Of a stretch of DNA of 9,680 nt, positions 1 through 6,499 are shown piece after piece (position 1 is the first letter of the stretch; each line of letters opens with the position of its first letter). The notes beneath the pieces were generated by a model that was not told the origin of the DNA, searched no databases, and saw nothing but the letters and a program-made list of their open reading frames with translations. Origin of the DNA: Methylococcaceae bacterium NSP1-2 (GTDB taxonomy: Bacteria; Pseudomonadota; Gammaproteobacteria; Methylococcales; Methylomonadaceae); NCBI GenBank assembly GCA_002256685.1, contig NQJH01000167.1, forward strand, positions 1-9,680. Reading direction: 5' to 3'. The translations under genes were made by a program, and so were the position numbers.

Positions 1-10
1 ACCAGTTCAT
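1..10 (-). CDS. probable start of next minus-strand gene (partial)
   Basis: An ATG at 10-8 on the minus strand is preceded by AAAAGGA with about 6 bases of spacing, a good ribosome binding site. Only three codons (Met-Asn-Trp) lie in the window, so the product cannot be named. It would be the gene downstream of obg, with the hairpin at 90-115 in the gap between them. The call rests on the start codon and Shine-Dalgarno sequence alone. Confidence 0.4.
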
Positions 11-89
11 AACTTGTCCTTTTAACGCAATTTAATAAAACTGCTTGTATATTCCCGCGCTCTGGCATAGAAATAATACTGCTATTGAC

Positions 90-115
90 GCTCCAGCGTC
101 ACACACCGCTGGAGC
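90..115 (-). terminator. GC-rich hairpin downstream of obg
   Basis: A perfect 9-bp inverted repeat (GCTCCAGCG and CGCTGGAGC) flanks an 8-base loop, starting 10 bases beyond the obg stop codon. No run of T follows on either strand, so it is not a textbook intrinsic terminator. It may instead protect a 3' end or cause pausing. A second, mutually exclusive hairpin (GACGC-TCCA-GCGTC, 88-100) uses part of the same bases. Confidence 0.4.
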
Positions 116-125
116 TGTGCAGGAT

Positions 126-1184
126 TTAATCCCACGAGATAACAGGTTCCACTAGCTTTTTACTTTCTACTTGCTGCGGTTGCTCTAAAAAATCCATGAT
201 GGCAAAGGTTAATGCTTTCGTACCTTCGCCATTGATAGCGGAGATTTTAAACACGGGTCCTGTCCAGTTCAGTTCATCGATAATTGCTTGGCAATGGGCT
301 TCTAGTTCTTCATCTAGCACACGGTCGATTTTGTTTAATACTAACCAGCGTGGTTTGTTAGCGAGTTCTTCGCTCCATTTGGCAATTTCACGGCTGATTT
401 TTTGTGCCGCTTGCACGGGTGATTCTGAACTTTCATAAGGTTCTATGTCTAGGACGTGCAGTAATAAACCTGTGCGTGATAGGTGTTTTAGAAATTGTAA
501 GCCAAGACCTGCACCTTCTGCCGCGCCTTCGATAACACCGGGGATGTCGGCAATGACGAAACTGCGTAAGTCATCAACACGCACTACGCCTAAATTCGGG
601 TAGAGGGTGGTGAACGGGTAATCGGCGACTTTGGGCGTGGCAGAAGAGACCGCGCGGATTAAGCTGGATTTTCCTGCATTGGGCATTCCTAATAAACCGA
701 CATCGGCGATTAGGGTTAAGGCTAGGTTTAATAAGCGATGTTCGCCTTCTGAACCTTTGCTGGCGTGTTGTGGCGCACGGTTGATACTGCTTTTAAAACG
801 CGTGTTGCCTAGCCCATGAAAGCCGCCTTGTGCGACTAATAAGGTTTCGCCGACTTTGGTTATGTCGCCGATGATTTCGCCTGTTTCAGCATCAAAAACT
901 TGTGTGCCTAGTGGAACAGAAACGTAGCAATCTTCGCCTTTCGCGCCTGTGCATTGGCGACCGCTGCCATTTTGTCCGCGCTGCGCTCTATGCACGGTGT
1001 GATAACGAAAATCAACGAGGGTGTTGATATTTTCGACACCGATTAAATAGACACTGCCACCGTTGCCACCATCACCCCCATCAGGACCACCCATTGGGAT
1101 GTATTTTTCACGTCGAAAACCAACCGCGCCATTACCGCCATCACCCGCTTCAACGCGCACCTGTACTTCGTCAACAAATTTCAT
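126..1184 (-). CDS. obg: Obg family GTPase (ribosome assembly)
   Basis: This is an Obg/CgtA GTPase, which binds the 50S subunit and acts in large-subunit assembly and the stringent response. The 352-residue product starts with the glycine-rich Obg fold (about 1-158; note the GDGGNG and GGPDGGDGG-type runs). The G domain follows: G1 GMPNAGKSS at 166-174, G3 DIPG at 213-216, G4 NKID at 284-287 and G5 SAI near 315. The switch region has the typical DYPFTTLYPNLG. The protein ends soon after the G domain and lacks the long acidic tail of E. coli ObgE (390 residues); shorter forms are common. It lies 100 bases after rpmA in the conserved rplU-rpmA-obg order. The Shine-Dalgarno sequence is weak (GAG 8 bases before ATG). 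A terminator-like hairpin separates it from rpmA, so its expression may depend on read-through. Confidence 0.97.
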   Translation of the reverse strand: MKFVDEVQVRVEAGDGGNGAVGFRREKYIPMGGPDGGDGGNGGSVYLIGVENINTLVDFRYHTVHRAQRGQNGSGRQCTGAKGEDCYVSVPLGTQVFDAETGEIIGDITKVGETLLVAQGGFHGLGNTRFKSSINRAPQHASKGSEGEHRLLNLALTLIADVGLLGMPNAGKSSLIRAVSSATPKVADYPFTTLYPNLGVVRVDDLRSFVIADIPGVIEGAAEGAGLGLQFLKHLSRTGLLLHVLDIEPYESSESPVQAAQKISREIAKWSEELANKPRWLVLNKIDRVLDEELEAHCQAIIDELNWTGPVFKISAINGEGTKALTFAIMDFLEQPQQVESKKLVEPVISWD

Positions 1185-1212
1185 AACTTACTCAAATCTA
1201 ACCGATAAAAAC

Positions 1213-1247
1213 AAAAAAAGCCCCAACCACACGGGGAGGAGCTTTTT
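1213..1247 (-). terminator. intrinsic terminator or attenuator between rpmA and obg
   Basis: On the minus strand CCCC and GGGG pair around an 8-base loop. They extend through AAAAAGC and GCTTTTT with a 4-base bulge (TCCT) on the 5' side. The structure runs straight into seven T and then a second T run. This is terminator-like for rplU-rpmA transcripts. obg begins only about 30 bases further on and I see no good promoter in between, so partial termination (attenuation) is plausible. Confidence 0.65.
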
Positions 1248-1254
1248 GATAACT

Positions 1255-1281
1255 TAAGCTGTCGCCAGAGGCTACAGCTTA
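1255..1281 (-). other. hairpin just after rpmA stop
   Basis: An 8-bp inverted repeat (TAAGCTGT and ACAGCTTA) encloses, after one mismatch, a further GCC-AGA-GGC stem with a 3-base loop. It begins 3 bases past the rpmA stop codon on the minus strand. There is no T run directly after it. It sits 8 bases before the terminator-like hairpin at 1213-1247, so the two form a tandem structure at the rpmA 3' end. Likely roles are 3'-end protection or help in pausing (inference). Confidence 0.5.
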
Positions 1282-1284
1282 GTT

Positions 1285-1542
1285 TTATGCTGCAACGATA
1301 CTGACAAATTTGCGGTTGTTAGGTCCTTGAACCTTAAAAACCACTTTGCCTTCAGCTGTTGCAAACAAGGTGTGATCTTTGCCGATACCGACATTAACAC
1401 CTGCGTGAAAGTGTGTTCCACGTTGACGTACGATGATGTTGCCTGCTAAGACACTTTCGCCGCCGAATTTTTTAACGCCTAGGCGTTTGGCATTCGAGTC
1501 GCGTCCGTTACGCGTACTACCGCCAGCTTTCTTATGAGCCAT
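1285..1542 (-). CDS. rpmA: 50S ribosomal protein L27
   Basis: Ribosomal protein L27 of the large subunit has an N-terminal arm that reaches toward the peptidyl transferase centre. The product has 85 residues, the same length as E. coli L27, and starts with the diagnostic MAHKKAGGSTRNGRDS. The rest is the conserved L27 core, including RLGVKKFGGE and IIVRQRGTHFHAG. The N-terminus has no extra cleavable leader of the Firmicutes type. It lies 14 bases after rplU, with a good TAGGAG Shine-Dalgarno 7 bases before the ATG, and is surely cotranscribed with it. Confidence 0.99.
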   Translation of the reverse strand: MAHKKAGGSTRNGRDSNAKRLGVKKFGGESVLAGNIIVRQRGTHFHAGVNVGIGKDHTLFATAEGKVVFKVQGPNNRKFVSIVAA

Positions 1543-1556
1543 TTCTCAACTCCTAG

Positions 1557-1868
1557 TTATGCAGAAATGCCAGTAATCTGGATTTCTGTGTAATATTGAC
1601 GGTGCCCCATTTGTTTCATGTGGTGCTTACGTCTTTTAAATTTAATAATTCTGATTTTTTTGTGTCTGCCTTGAGACAACACAGTTGCTGTTACTTTGCC
1701 GCCTTCGATAAAAGGCAAGCCAATTTGAACATTACCGTCTGATTCAATCATCAGCACTTTATCAAATTCAATGCTGTCGCCTGTGCCTAGCTCCAGTTTT
1801 TCTATTTTTAAATAAGTACCTTCTTCCACACGGTACTGTTTACCACCTGTTTGAATTACCGCATACAT
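1557..1868 (-). CDS. rplU: 50S ribosomal protein L21
   Basis: Ribosomal protein L21 binds 23S rRNA in the large subunit. I chose the ATG at 1868, which gives MYAVIQTGGKQYRV and 103 residues, the same length as E. coli L21. A longer reading from 1886 adds six residues (MMELAP) that the family lacks. GGAG lies 9 bases before the chosen ATG. The basic RNA-binding C-terminal part (KFKRRKHHMKQMGHRQ, then ITGISA) is typical. It is the first gene of the rplU-rpmA-(obg) cluster and has a near-consensus promoter at 1914-1942. Confidence 0.98.
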   Translation of the reverse strand: MYAVIQTGGKQYRVEEGTYLKIEKLELGTGDSIEFDKVLMIESDGNVQIGLPFIEGGKVTATVLSQGRHKKIRIIKFKRRKHHMKQMGHRQYYTEIQITGISA

Positions 1869-1892
1869 CGGCGCAAGCTCCATCAAGCATTA

Positions 1893-1911
1893 TCTGTTAA
1901 AAGTGAACAGA
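1893..1911 (-). promoter_or_regulatory. inverted repeat at the rplU transcription start
   Basis: TCTGTT and AACAGA form a 6-bp inverted repeat with a 7-base spacer, just downstream of the rplU -10 box. It covers the expected transcription start and early leader. It could be an operator or a small 5' hairpin. The evidence is symmetry and position only. Confidence 0.3.
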
Positions 1912-1913
1912 CA

Positions 1914-1942
1914 ATTATATTTTTAAACTAAAGTCGCGTCAA
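1914..1942 (-). promoter_or_regulatory. sigma-70 promoter of rplU-rpmA
   Basis: On the minus strand TTGACG (1937-1942) is followed after exactly 17 bases by a perfect TATAAT (1914-1919). This is 11 of 12 consensus positions with optimal spacing, as expected for a strong ribosomal protein promoter. The predicted start near 1907 gives a leader of about 40 bases before the rplU ATG. Confidence 0.85.
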
Positions 1943-2017
1943 TAAAAACCGACCGACCACACTTCATTAGAGTAACACAAGAAAGGAATTGACACCACCG
2001 TAGTTTATTCAATAGCA

Positions 2018-2047
2018 TGGTCAGTTACCTTTTCATTGCGCTATAAT
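2018..2047 (+). promoter_or_regulatory. probable sigma-70 promoter of ispB
   Basis: A perfect -10 box TATAAT (2042-2047) is preceded at 18 bases by TGGTCA, a weak -35 (4 of 6). Transcription would start near 2054 and give a leader of about 67 bases that holds a hairpin and a short ORF. The -10 is convincing; the -35 is less so. Confidence 0.6.
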
Positions 2048-2062
2048 GGCACGCACATTTGT

Positions 2063-2086
2063 GTTTCATGGTTATCACTATGAAAC
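2063..2086 (+). promoter_or_regulatory. hairpin in the ispB leader
   Basis: GTTTCATGGT (2063-2072) pairs with ACTATGAAAC (2077-2086) over 10 base pairs, one of them G-T, around a 4-base TATC loop. It lies in the predicted 5' untranslated region of ispB. Its 3' arm contains the ATG of the 13-codon leader ORF at 2080. It could control access to that start codon. No T run follows, so it is not a terminator. Confidence 0.5.
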
Positions 2087-2121
2087 TCACCCAAAACTTA
2101 TTAACAAGTAGCTCGCAATAA
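2080..2121 (+). CDS. possible 13-codon leader ORF overlapping the ispB start
   Basis: ATG at 2080 opens a 13-codon frame (MKLTQNLLTSSSQ) that ends in TAA at 2119-2121. The last A of that stop is the A of the ispB ATG (TAATG). ispB has no clear Shine-Dalgarno sequence of its own, so stop-start coupling from this ORF is one way it could be initiated. The ORF also lacks an obvious ribosome binding site, and such a short frame can arise by chance. Confidence 0.3.
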   Translation: MKLTQNLLTSSSQ

Positions 2122-3113
2122 TGGCATCACAAAATATTTCGCCGATTGATTTTGATTCAATTAAGAATTTAACGGCAATCGAGGCTAAAGCAGTCGATCA
2201 GCTCATTATTAATGAGCTAAGTTCTGATGTAATTCTCATTAACCAGATGGGACATTATATCGTTGGCAATGGCGGTAAACGCTTGCGTCCCATGTTACTA
2301 CTACTCGCTGCTAAGGCGTTAGGCGGTGTTAACGATAACCATCTAATCCTAGCGGCGGTCATTGAATTTATTCATACTGCTACTTTACTGCATGATGATG
2401 TGGTGGATGAATCTGACCTTAGACGCGGCAAAGAATCAGCCAATGCGGTCTGGGGCAATGCCGCGAGCGTATTGGTCGGTGATTATTTGTATTCCAGCGC
2501 GTTTGAAATGATGGTACGCACGGGTAATCTGCGAGTAATGGAGATTCTTTCCAAAACCACCACGGCAATTGCTGAAGGTGAGGTGTTGCAATTATTAAAC
2601 TGCAATAATCCCGAAACCACTGAGGCAAAATATCTGGAAGTGATTGCTCGAAAAACCGCTATTTTATTCAGTGCTGCCACGCGTTTAGGTGCAGTGCTTG
2701 CGAATGCCAATACTGAAGTAGAAGAAAATTTAGCGCAATACGGTCAACAGTTGGGCATTGCGTTTCAATTGATTGATGACGCGCTGGACTATAAGGCAAC
2801 TAAAGAAGAATTAGGTAAAAATTTGGGTGATGATTTGGCAGAAGGTAAGCCGACGTTGCCGTTAATTTACGCGATTCAAAACGGGACAAAAGAGGAAGCC
2901 GACATCATTATTGATGCTATTAAAAATGGCAAACGTGAAGCCTTCAATGAGGTTTATGCAGTGGTACAGCGTACTCAGGCAATTGCTTATACGGAGAAAT
3001 GTGCGGATGAATGCGCACAAAAAGCGATAGATGCACTCAGCGTTTTACCTGATTCTGAATACAAATCAGCATTAACGTTATTAGCAAAATTCTCTGTGCA
3101 ACGTAATTACTGA
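2121..3113 (+). CDS. ispB: octaprenyl (polyprenyl) diphosphate synthase
   Basis: This trans-prenyltransferase extends farnesyl diphosphate with isopentenyl diphosphate units to make the long side chain of ubiquinone. The 330-residue product aligns end to end with E. coli IspB (323). Visible motifs are GGKR at 51-54, HDDVVDESDLRRG with the first aspartate-rich motif at 92-96, GEVLQL near 153-158, and the second motif QLIDDALDY with D219, D220 and D223. The EGKPTLPL segment follows at about 241-248. The exact chain length cannot be read from sequence. It is divergent from rplU, as in E. coli. No strong Shine-Dalgarno precedes the ATG; the start overlaps a short upstream ORF. It ends in a terminator-like hairpin against the convergent cyclase gene. 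Confidence 0.96.
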   Translation: MASQNISPIDFDSIKNLTAIEAKAVDQLIINELSSDVILINQMGHYIVGNGGKRLRPMLLLLAAKALGGVNDNHLILAAVIEFIHTATLLHDDVVDESDLRRGKESANAVWGNAASVLVGDYLYSSAFEMMVRTGNLRVMEILSKTTTAIAEGEVLQLLNCNNPETTEAKYLEVIARKTAILFSAATRLGAVLANANTEVEENLAQYGQQLGIAFQLIDDALDYKATKEELGKNLGDDLAEGKPTLPLIYAIQNGTKEEADIIIDAIKNGKREAFNEVYAVVQRTQAIAYTEKCADECAQKAIDALSVLPDSEYKSALTLLAKFSVQRNY

Positions 3114-3140
3114 GCAACAACTTGTTGGTCTCATTTTTTT
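3112..3140 (+). terminator. intrinsic terminator of ispB
   Basis: GAGCAACA and TGTTG(GT)CTC form a stem with a 2-base bulge and a 3-base loop, followed by A and seven T. It starts within the ispB stop codon, and its T run overlaps the last codons of the convergent cyclase gene. On the opposite strand there is no T run, so it should act only on ispB. Confidence 0.6.
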
Positions 3141-4747
3141 GCAAAGGGTCGATTAACGGCTATTGTGCCATTCTTGTTTTTGATGCCATAGCCATTTTTC
3201 CCCTTACGCTTAACTTCATACATGGCTTCATCGGCAGATTTTAATAGCTCTTCCACATTGCTACCATGCACTGGAAACACCGAGATACCAATACTAACAC
3301 CGACAGTGATAGTCACTTGAGCGTCAATTGCAACAGGCATTTGTATAGCGGCGATGATTTGTTCGGCAATACTAAATCCTGTGGTGATGGGGGTGCAATC
3401 GAATAACAGGATTAAAAACTCATCACCCCCTAAACGGCAAACAACGTCATTATGACGGACACAAGACTCTAATCGTCTCGCTGTTTCTATTAAAACGGTG
3501 TCACCTGCATCATGTCCGTAGGTGTCATTGGCTTTCTTAAAGCCATCTAAATCCAAAATTAGTACGACAGTAGACCCATTGTTTGCGGATGCCAGATGTT
3601 TTCTTAATTGCAGTTCAGCCACATTACGGCGTAGCAATCCGGTTAATGCGTCATGATTTGCCTCGTACTGAATGGCTTTTTCAGTGGCAATCCGCTTGCT
3701 AATATCAAAAATAACGCCTTCAAAACGAATTATGCCAAATGAATCGATAATTTTAGATAATAAACAATGCACCCATAACGGGTTTTCCTCGGTGTTGTTG
3801 TGTAGCATTAAGTCTTGCGCCTCTAGTTGCTCTAACTCCAATGCGGTTTGCATCATTTGCTGAAATTGCAGCGGCTCTTTGAAAAAAAGCGTTGCAAAAT
3901 CCTGTCCATTGATCGCTATCAAATGATTATCTTCATACCCTAATATTTTAAGTAGCGTCGGTGTGCAGGTTAAAATATTGCCCTCCTTATCCAGCAAAAA
4001 TAAGCCCGCACTGGTTGATTCAAAAATGTTGCGTAGTTTTTTTTCAACCGATTCTACACGTTTGCGTAGTATTTGTTGCGTGGACAGCTTCGTGTTTAGT
4101 AGATCCAAAATCTTATTAATATTGACGACTAAGCGACCTAATTCATCGTTTTTATTATTTTCTAAGGGTTCAATACGCTCTTGTTCGCCGGCGATAATAT
4201 TGCGTAGCGTATTAGAAACCTGTATTAAAGGTTTAGAAAATAGCGAACGAATCACCAGTAACATGAACAATAGTGTTAATCCTATCAGGATAAAAGCGTT
4301 TATCGCGTTGCTAAATGCCGCATATCTTGCCTCGCTTAAACTAAAATTAGTATCTGGTGTGATACTCAGTTGTCCAATGGATTTATTATCGCCAAAAGGT
4401 GACCGTAGTTCACGAATGATTTCTTTCTTATTGTCTTGCTTGCTTTTTATTTTTTCAAGCAACAAACCCTCATCGCCGATAATCACTGCTTTATTAACGA
4501 CATCATTACGCAACAAACCGTCCAATACGTCTTTAGCAATCTGTGAATTATTCGCATAAACGGCTATCGCCGCAGTGCCTTCAACCGTGTCCATTAACTG
4601 ATTAATCATGATCTCTGCTTTTTGATTAGCATGATTAATTTCTAGTCGAAAAGAAATAAAAGTAACAACGCCGATGAAAACAAGGGCGGCTAAAAAGATG
4701 TAACTAACCAGTTTGTAATGGAGGTTTTTAGTCCTAAATAGCTTCAT
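3131..4747 (-). CDS. membrane diguanylate cyclase (CHASE8-like, HAMP, PAS, GGDEF)
   Basis: This is a likely inner-membrane enzyme that makes cyclic di-GMP from two GTP. The 538-residue product has a first membrane helix (about 12-33) and a periplasmic region (about 35-146). The segment TAAIAVYANNSQIAKDVL, followed by a VVNKAVIIGDEG-like strand, resembles the CHASE8 sensor of YfiN/TpbB. Next come a second helix (147-170), HAMP (about 167-220), a coiled linker, PAS (about 240-350) and GGDEF (355-525). The active-site GGDEF is intact at 440-444, and the inhibitory site RHND at 431-434 sits exactly five residues before it. This suggests an active cyclase under product feedback. It is the last gene of the operon, 3 bases after the remnant frame of the binding protein. 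It has no clear Shine-Dalgarno, so translation was probably coupled to that gene. Confidence 0.93.
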   Translation of the reverse strand: MKLFRTKNLHYKLVSYIFLAALVFIGVVTFISFRLEINHANQKAEIMINQLMDTVEGTAAIAVYANNSQIAKDVLDGLLRNDVVNKAVIIGDEGLLLEKIKSKQDNKKEIIRELRSPFGDNKSIGQLSITPDTNFSLSEARYAAFSNAINAFILIGLTLLFMLLVIRSLFSKPLIQVSNTLRNIIAGEQERIEPLENNKNDELGRLVVNINKILDLLNTKLSTQQILRKRVESVEKKLRNIFESTSAGLFLLDKEGNILTCTPTLLKILGYEDNHLIAINGQDFATLFFKEPLQFQQMMQTALELEQLEAQDLMLHNNTEENPLWVHCLLSKIIDSFGIIRFEGVIFDISKRIATEKAIQYEANHDALTGLLRRNVAELQLRKHLASANNGSTVVLILDLDGFKKANDTYGHDAGDTVLIETARRLESCVRHNDVVCRLGGDEFLILLFDCTPITTGFSIAEQIIAAIQMPVAIDAQVTITVGVSIGISVFPVHGSNVEELLKSADEAMYEVKRKGKNGYGIKNKNGTIAVNRPFAKK

Positions 4748-4750
4748 AAA

Positions 4751-5130
4751 TTAATTCAATATTAATAAAACGCGAACACGGTTATTGACATTTTTTTTAT
4801 CGATATAGCCAATGGTATTTTTATTGCTGTTGATGATTGTTAATACCTCCTTATCATCTGACAATAGCGGTAGGAAGTCCAATACGCGTTAATTTGTTCA
4901 ATCGGTTTTGAAGTGAGTTTTTCATAAAACTCAGTACGCAAAGTTGATTGATCAACGGGGTTTGCGACTTGACCGTTAGGGAGTGCGTATGAACGCCCCA
5001 TAAATATCTTTTCCACCTGAGTAAAACTAAGTGATTCAATACCATTCAAATTTCCGATCACAACAATCTCCGCTTGCGTAGTTGCTGTAAAAAAAACCAG
5101 AAAAAAAGTGGTAAAGATTCTTTTCATCAT
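4751..5130 (-). pseudogene. PstS-like periplasmic binding protein, frameshifted
   Basis: Residues 1-20 form a signal peptide (cleavage after TQA). The next part reads EIVVIGNLNGIESLS, KIFMGRS, PNGQ and NPVDQ, then FYEKLTSKPIEQINAYW, as in small PstS-like (PBP-like) phosphate-binding proteins. After Trp84 (4881-4879) the frame turns to unrelated residues and stops at 4842-4840. The missing end is present in the -1 frame: SDDKEVLTIIN, then NTIGYIDKKN, with its stop at 4753-4751, only 3 bases before the cyclase ATG. Between Trp84 and the DD pair only about 7 codons remain, where the family usually has roughly 17 (often including an FTG-type stretch). This points to a short frameshifting deletion rather than a single-base error. 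I chose ATG 5130, 1 base after the porin stop; ATG 5127 is equally possible, and a TTG start at 5148 would overlap the porin gene. Confidence 0.8.
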
Positions 5131-5131
5131 A

Positions 5132-6382
5132 TCAAAAAATAAAATCAATGCTGACAGACATCACATTAACGGTGTTCGGTGTTGATTCGCCTACCGATTG
5201 CTGCCATTGCTGCGGACCATTATTCTTGCCTAACCAATAATGATCCCACTGTGTTTTTAATGCCATATTCTCATAAAAATCCCAGCGCGTCCCAATGGAA
5301 ATAGATTGTTCATTAATTGCAGTGTTATTTAATACATTGCTTAACCGTTGTTGTTCTTTAAGCAAGGCTGGATTTGCAATCAAGGGGTCAGGAACATCAA
5401 TATTATGCTGAAAGGATTTAGCAATACCGAGCAAAGAATACAGCGTAACGGTAGAGAAGCGTCTACCCAAACTGAGATAAGCACTGGTTCGTGGTGGCGA
5501 CCATAAGATATTTGAGCCGATGTAGACAGCTTCCATCTGTGCTAGCCAAATGCTGTCATCATAAGCTAGACCGACACTACCAAAATGATATGCCTTACCT
5601 CTCATAGTAATCTCAGGTATTATTTGCTTTAAATCAGGCCAAGCCTGTGCGAATGCAGGACTATTGATGGGCGTTAATATATCTTGAATAGGGGGATTCG
5701 AGGTGATGGTTGCATAGGTATAACCTAAACGCGCCTGCCAATTACCGTTTTCATAACTTATGTTAGCACCCGTCGCAGGGGATTGTTGATTATGGACACC
5801 CGCCGTTTGAGTGGGTAATTGATTAAAAGAATAGCCACCGTAAATTTTGACGGATAAAATGCCCTCCTCCCCTAGGGAAAACTTTTTAGTGATATCAGCA
5901 CCGTCAAAATGATAATAAGGAATGGTACTGTAAACCTCATGAGGCGGACGTATCCAAGGATAGGTATAGCCAATGTTGCGATAGTCGGACAACGAAAAGA
6001 CACCAACACCTAAGCGACCTAGCCGAATATCTAAATCATTCCCTAGACTCCAACGCAAAAATGCCCAGTCCAGATTTTGTTCAAAAAAATTCCCTGCGTG
6101 ATCTCTGGCTATCCATTGCAAAGTCGCGTGTAATGAATCGCTAGCTTGCCAATCAACTTGTAATCCAAGTTGAGAATCATTGGTTATTCCCCAGCCGCTA
6201 TTAGCATCTTGTGTTTGTGATTTATCACGATAAAAGCCAATTTTATCGGTATCCGTGCCGGTTGCCGCCAATGTACCAAAGCCTTTAAGAGACCAAGAAG
6301 ATAGACTGTCTGCCATGGCAATGTCAGTACCAACTGATAGTAAAATCAATAAAAACAGTACAGGGCAATGGTTAAGTTTCAT
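5132..6382 (-). CDS. outer-membrane beta-barrel (porin-like) protein
   Basis: A 416-residue exported protein with a signal peptide (cleavage likely after Ala24, AMA-DS). The mature part is rich in alternating polar and aromatic strands (for example LHATLQWIARD, DIRLGRLGVGVF, WQARLGYTYATI, ALKTQWDHYWLG). It ends in alternating hydrophobics with a terminal Phe (VSVSIDFIF), the signature of outer-membrane barrels. I cannot assign it to a named porin family or predict its substrate. It is the first gene of an operon with the PstS-like protein (1-base gap) and the diguanylate cyclase. It may supply an uptake or sensing route for the ligand of the binding protein (inference). No strong Shine-Dalgarno is seen before the ATG. 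Confidence 0.8.
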   Translation of the reverse strand: MKLNHCPVLFLLILLSVGTDIAMADSLSSWSLKGFGTLAATGTDTDKIGFYRDKSQTQDANSGWGITNDSQLGLQVDWQASDSLHATLQWIARDHAGNFFEQNLDWAFLRWSLGNDLDIRLGRLGVGVFSLSDYRNIGYTYPWIRPPHEVYSTIPYYHFDGADITKKFSLGEEGILSVKIYGGYSFNQLPTQTAGVHNQQSPATGANISYENGNWQARLGYTYATITSNPPIQDILTPINSPAFAQAWPDLKQIIPEITMRGKAYHFGSVGLAYDDSIWLAQMEAVYIGSNILWSPPRTSAYLSLGRRFSTVTLYSLLGIAKSFQHNIDVPDPLIANPALLKEQQRLSNVLNNTAINEQSISIGTRWDFYENMALKTQWDHYWLGKNNGPQQWQQSVGESTPNTVNVMSVSIDFIF

Positions 6383-6449
6383 TAGCTAATAAGAGAGTGG
6401 CAGAAAATAAGCGGCATTTTTCTAAATGAATTTTGTTGTTTATTGATAC

Positions 6450-6480
6450 ATTTTATCGAGATTGAAACTTTATGTTTGAA
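6450..6480 (-). promoter_or_regulatory. weak candidate promoter of the porin operon
   Basis: The 117-base gap between recD and the porin gene is AT-rich. On the minus strand TTCAAA (6475-6480), a 17-base spacer and GATAAA/TAAAAT (6450-6457) give a weak sigma-70 match about 68 bases before the ATG. Nothing else in the gap looks like a gene, and no terminator with a T run follows recD. Confidence 0.3.
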
Positions 6481-6499
6481 TTTGTAAAGCCTATTCGAT

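Noticed and set aside
1869..1886. Longer L21 start at 1886
   Set aside because: It adds six residues not found in the family; the ATG at 1868 gives the standard 103 residues with a Shine-Dalgarno sequence.
3963..4559. A 198-codon open frame on the plus strand
   Set aside because: It is antisense to the cyclase gene, whose domains are clear. It has no ribosome binding site and low-complexity serine-rich content typical of a shadow frame.
4840..4890. Programmed ribosomal frameshift (prfB or dnaX style) joining the two parts of the PstS-like protein
   Set aside because: The needed shift is -1. No slippery heptamer is present, and about ten family residues are missing at the joint, which a shift alone would not restore. 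A deletion explains both facts.
5131..5148. TTG start at 5148 for the PstS-like gene
   Set aside because: It would add six residues before the signal peptide and overlap the porin gene; the ATG at 5130 or 5127 gives a normal signal peptide.
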